Source: Bacteroidales bacterium
GTDB lineage: Bacteria > Bacteroidota > Bacteroidia > Bacteroidales > VadinHA17
Assembly: GCA_016936695.1 (NCBI GenBank)
Contig: JAFGXK010000059.1
Location: 1 to 8,407 of the forward strand
Length of the DNA: 8,407 nt
Reading direction: 5' to 3'
Under the pieces are notes generated by a model that worked only from the letters and a program-made list of their open reading frames with translations, made no database searches and was not told where the DNA came from. Shown one piece after another: positions 6,197 to 8,407 of the stretch. The stretch's first letter is position 1, and each line of letters opens with the position of its first letter. A program made the position numbers and the translations under genes.

Positions 6197-6997
6197 TTAT
6201 CCTCCGATATTATAAAAAGAGTTATTTGAATTTGTCATTCCCTTCTCAGGCTTATTCTCCAAAGCCAGTCTCAGGGCTTTTTCGTAACCGAGTGTCCTGA
6301 TATCAAACTCCATGTCATTGAACAGGCAGGGTTTAAGTTTACCGTTGGAAGTAAGCCTCAATCTGTTGCACAGAGCACAATGTCCTCCGATTCCTCCATG
6401 AACGATTGAGAACTTTCCCTTTTCCAGATCCATTTCTTCAATATATCTAAGCTCGAGCCCGTTTTTTCTGCAAAATTCCGTAACACCTGCTGCATCATCC
6501 TCCGAGCAAGATTCTCCTGTCACGCAATTAATTTTAATGGGATTCAGACCAGCTTTCCTCGCAGCCTCGATTCCCCTGATTACGTCATTCAGATTACCTC
6601 TTCGTGTAATCCAGGCATATTTATCAGGATCAACCGTATCAAGACTTATGTTGACTCTTTGCAGTCCGGCCCTTTTAAGATCAGCAGCAAAATTCTCAAG
6701 AAGTGTTCCGTTGGTCGTCATCGCAAGGTCGGTTATTCCCGGTATCTCAGCGATCATTCCGACAAGTGTCACAATGCCCTTTCTCACCAATGGTTCACCT
6801 CCGGTAATTCTTACCTTGTCAATACCCTTTCCCACTGCGAGCTTTGTAAACCCGGTAATCTCATCGAAAGTAAGAATGTCCTCATGCCTGAGAAGTTTAA
6901 TGCCTTCATCGGGCATGCAATACCGGCATCTCAGATTGCAGCGGTCGGTTACCGAGATACGCAGATAGTTAATATTCCTGTTAAATCTGTCTAACAC
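6197..6997 (-). CDS. moaA: GTP 3',8-cyclase MoaA (compact form, GTG start)
   Basis: Radical SAM enzyme that, with MoaC, performs the first step of molybdenum cofactor synthesis from GTP. The 266-residue protein has the N-terminal cluster motif C20-x3-C24-x2-C27, RITGGEPL (63-70), NISLD (116-120), and the C-terminal second cluster C207-x2-C210-x13-C224 followed by the required Gly-Gly tail (265-266). R13, K61, S118, K155, R184, R212 and R214 align with the GTP-contacting residues I recall from Staphylococcus MoaA. It is short: usual length is 320-340. About 46 residues are missing between R184 and C207, in frame, with no sign of a break. Start: GTG at 6997 is forced, because the codon before it is TAA and the next methionine (28) lies beyond the cluster cysteines. 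A weak AAAGGGG lies about 9 nt upstream. It overlaps moeA by 17 bp. Confidence 0.92.
   Translation of the reverse strand: MLDRFNRNINYLRISVTDRCNLRCRYCMPDEGIKLLRHEDILTFDEITGFTKLAVGKGIDKVRITGGEPLVRKGIVTLVGMIAEIPGITDLAMTTNGTLLENFAADLKRAGLQRVNISLDTVDPDKYAWITRRGNLNDVIRGIEAARKAGLNPIKINCVTGESCSEDDAAGVTEFCRKNGLELRYIEEMDLEKGKFSIVHGGIGGHCALCNRLRLTSNGKLKPCLFNDMEFDIRTLGYEKALRLALENKPEKGMTNSNNSFYNIGG
6201..6205 (-). promoter_or_regulatory. strong Shine-Dalgarno (GGAGG) for moaC
   Basis: On the minus strand the sequence reads GGAGG, 9 nt, ATG. It lies inside the final glycine codons of moaA, so those codons double as the ribosome binding site. Such a strong site is unusual here: the other starts in the window have weak or no Shine-Dalgarno. 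Confidence 0.7.
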
Positions 6998-8165
6998 TTA
7001 CAATTTCCCCTTTCTCAAATATTTTAATTTCTACAGGCATTGAAATTATCCCATCCGTTTCGTTCATGGCAGTGATGTGAGCCGAACCATGGTACTCAAC
7101 GGGAAACACGGTTCCCTCACTGGTTAATTTAACGGGTATCAGAGCCATCCTGTCGCTTGATCTCCTCACATACCTCATGGCCATGGGCAGTTTCAAAGTC
7201 AGGGGTTTCCAGTTGCAGTTCATCATTCTGTACAATAAAGGCTTAACCAGCAGTTCAAACTGAAGAAACGAAGATACGGGATTTCCCGGAAGACCGAATA
7301 CGGCCGCCTCAGGATGAAGTCCGAAGGTAGCAGGTTTACCGGGTTGAACCGCCACCCTGCTGAAAAGAATTTTAACACCTGCTTTTTCCAGAACTGAAGG
7401 AACAAAATCGAAATCACCCACTGAAACGCCACCGGTAATTATCACAAGGTCATTTTCCGCAATAGCCTTTTGAACAATCCCGAAAGTTATTTTCTCATCA
7501 TCAATTGCGATCCCGTAATATTTTCCTGCTGCGCCGGCTTGTTCAATCTGGGCCAGGAGCTGGCTGGAATTGCTGTTTCTGATCTGTGATAAACCCGGAA
7601 TACTTCCGGGTTCAACAAGCTCGCTTCCTGAGCTGATAACCGCCACAGTGGGCATAAGGCTTACCTGAGGGGAAACATGACCCACTGAAGCCATGGTGGC
7701 AATATGCTGGGGCCGGATAAGTGAACCAGCCCTGATAACAATATCTCCTTTTCTGATGTCTTCACCCTTTAGGGCAATATTGTCTTTTTTCAGAGTGCCG
7801 GTAAACCTGATCCTTCCCGAGGGCAGGGTTTCCGTGTCCTCAACCATTATCATACAATCGGCGCCCGCGGGCACCGGGGCGCCGGTCATAACTCTTGAAC
7901 AACATCCTTCTTTAATATTTTTTGAAGGCCATACTCCAGCGGGAACCGTTTCGAGCACCTCAAGCTCATTCCCGAGATCCTCTTTCCTGCATGCAAAGCC
8001 GTCGACTGAAGATTTGTCGAACGGAGGCATATCCATATCGCTTATCACATCGACTGCCAGCACCCTGCCAAGAGAATCTTTTAAGGAGACCTTTTCGGAT
8101 TCCATCATTATGATATCCGATTCCATTACGATATCAACAGCCTGCGAAAAAGGGATCATATCCAT
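6981..8165 (-). CDS. moeA: molybdopterin molybdenumtransferase MoeA
   Basis: Cytoplasmic enzyme that inserts molybdate into adenylylated molybdopterin made by Mog. The 394-residue length is standard. Motifs in order: MPPFDKSSVDGFA (46-58, D55), RVMTGAPVPAGAD (91-103), KGEDIRKGD (133-141), SSGSEL (178-183), RNSNSSQL (196-203), TGGVSVGDFDF (244-254, D251), QPGKPATFG (274-282) and GLPGNPVSSF (291-300). The last third is the family's beta-barrel C-terminal domain. The start at 8165 leaves 1 nt after the TAG stop of the upstream gene; a second ATG two codons in is also possible. It overlaps moaA by 17 bp at its 3' end. A tungsten-specific paralogue cannot be excluded from sequence alone. Confidence 0.97.
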   Translation of the reverse strand: MDMIPFSQAVDIVMESDIIMMESEKVSLKDSLGRVLAVDVISDMDMPPFDKSSVDGFACRKEDLGNELEVLETVPAGVWPSKNIKEGCCSRVMTGAPVPAGADCMIMVEDTETLPSGRIRFTGTLKKDNIALKGEDIRKGDIVIRAGSLIRPQHIATMASVGHVSPQVSLMPTVAVISSGSELVEPGSIPGLSQIRNSNSSQLLAQIEQAGAAGKYYGIAIDDEKITFGIVQKAIAENDLVIITGGVSVGDFDFVPSVLEKAGVKILFSRVAVQPGKPATFGLHPEAAVFGLPGNPVSSFLQFELLVKPLLYRMMNCNWKPLTLKLPMAMRYVRRSSDRMALIPVKLTSEGTVFPVEYHGSAHITAMNETDGIISMPVEIKIFEKGEIVSVRQI

Positions 8166-8166
8166 T

Positions 8167-8407
8167 CTATCTTTTTAAAATTGATTTATCTGCATCTGAT
8201 TCTGAATTATTACTCCCGTCGATGACAACTGCCGCCTCTTTTGGAAAAGAAATCCATACCCGTTCATCTTCTCTTCCATTCAGTTTTCTGAAATCATTGA
8301 CAGTAAGGGAAGCAACAAAAAGCATTCCGGCATCGACGGTGATCTCCATACCAGATTCAGAAGGAAAAATCTCAGTGATCACTCCCCTGAAACAGTTTTC
8401 TGTGCCA
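8167..8407 (-). CDS. molybdate-type ABC transporter ATP-binding protein, C-terminal TOBE domain (partial, 5' end outside window)
   Basis: The frame is open from the right edge and gives 80 residues ending at a TAG. It begins GTENCFRGVITEIF and continues through MEITVDAGMLFVASLT, then REDERVWISFPKEAAVVI, and ends in a polar tail of about 18 residues. This is the pattern of a TOBE/Mop domain at the end of ABC ATPases such as ModC or WtpC: a first strand G-V-I-T-E-I-F, a central strand E-I-T-V-D-A-G, and the closing V-W-I-S-F-x-K-E-A-A-V-V-I. The ATPase core (Walker A, signature, Walker B) lies outside the window, so a short stand-alone molybdate-binding protein is not excluded. Position 1 nt upstream of moeA supports molybdate or tungstate as the substrate. 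No internal start is claimed: the first GTG (8382) is inside the domain. Confidence 0.75.
   Translation of the reverse strand, partial: GTENCFRGVITEIFPSESGMEITVDAGMLFVASLTVNDFRKLNGREDERVWISFPKEAAVVIDGSNNSESDADKSILKR

Noticed and set aside
6537..6994. Plus-strand open frames of 143 and 111 residues opposite moaA
   Set aside because: They oppose a clear MoaA with both cluster motifs and have no recognisable features or start signals.
7858..7890. Very GC-rich patch with a GCCCGCGGGC palindrome
   Set aside because: It encodes the conserved GAPVPAGAD motif of MoeA, where Ala, Gly and Pro codons force high GC.
7693..8178. Plus-strand 161-residue open frame opposite moeA
   Set aside because: It is low-complexity Ser/Ile/Thr-rich sequence antisense to conserved MoeA motifs.
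8167..8382. A separate 71-residue gene starting at the GTG at 8382
   Set aside because: The frame stays open to the right edge and the upstream residues belong to the same TOBE domain, so this is the end of a larger gene.

Overview
The window comes from a member of the Bacteroidota. The evidence is a type IX secretion plug protein, a Bacteroidota-style nqr operon, TAnnTTTG-type promoter elements, and mostly weak or absent Shine-Dalgarno sequences. GC content looks middling by eye. The order cannot be fixed from sequence alone; a marine or anaerobic Bacteroidales/Marinilabiliales-like organism is a guess.

Left block (1-3795, minus strand): the first four genes of an operon for the sodium-pumping NADH:quinone oxidoreductase (Na+-NQR), in the order nqrA, nqrB, nqrC, nqrD. 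NqrD runs off the left edge, so nqrE and nqrF would be expected beyond it. Key cofactor sites are visible: flavin-attachment threonines in NqrB (T216) and NqrC (T207), and the two iron-ligand cysteines of NqrD (C36, C119).

Middle (3796-5239): a 160-bp AT-rich divergent intergenic region holds a TAnnTTTG element facing each way and two inverted repeats. To its right, on the plus strand, lies a gene for a type IX secretion system plug-family protein (formerly DUF5103). It ends tail to tail with the next block, with stop codons overlapping by 4 bp.

Right block (5236-8407, minus strand): a compact molybdenum cofactor operon. It reads, in transcription order, the C-terminal TOBE domain of a molybdate-type ABC transporter ATPase (cut by the right edge), moeA, moaA, moaC and a mogA/moaB-type gene. 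Junctions are overlapping or nearly so (1-nt gap, 17-bp overlap, 5-nt gap, 4-bp overlap), which implies one transcript with translational coupling. Together the products import molybdate, make cyclic pyranopterin monophosphate from GTP (MoaA, MoaC), adenylylate molybdopterin (Mog) and insert molybdenum (MoeA). The middle step, molybdopterin synthase (MoaD/MoaE), is not in the window.

No mobile element, CRISPR array, tRNA or rRNA was seen, and I found no convincing new system. The points most worth checking are an unusually short MoaA that keeps all its cluster and substrate residues, an AMPK-beta-like domain in the plug protein, and the palindromes at the start of the nqr transcript.
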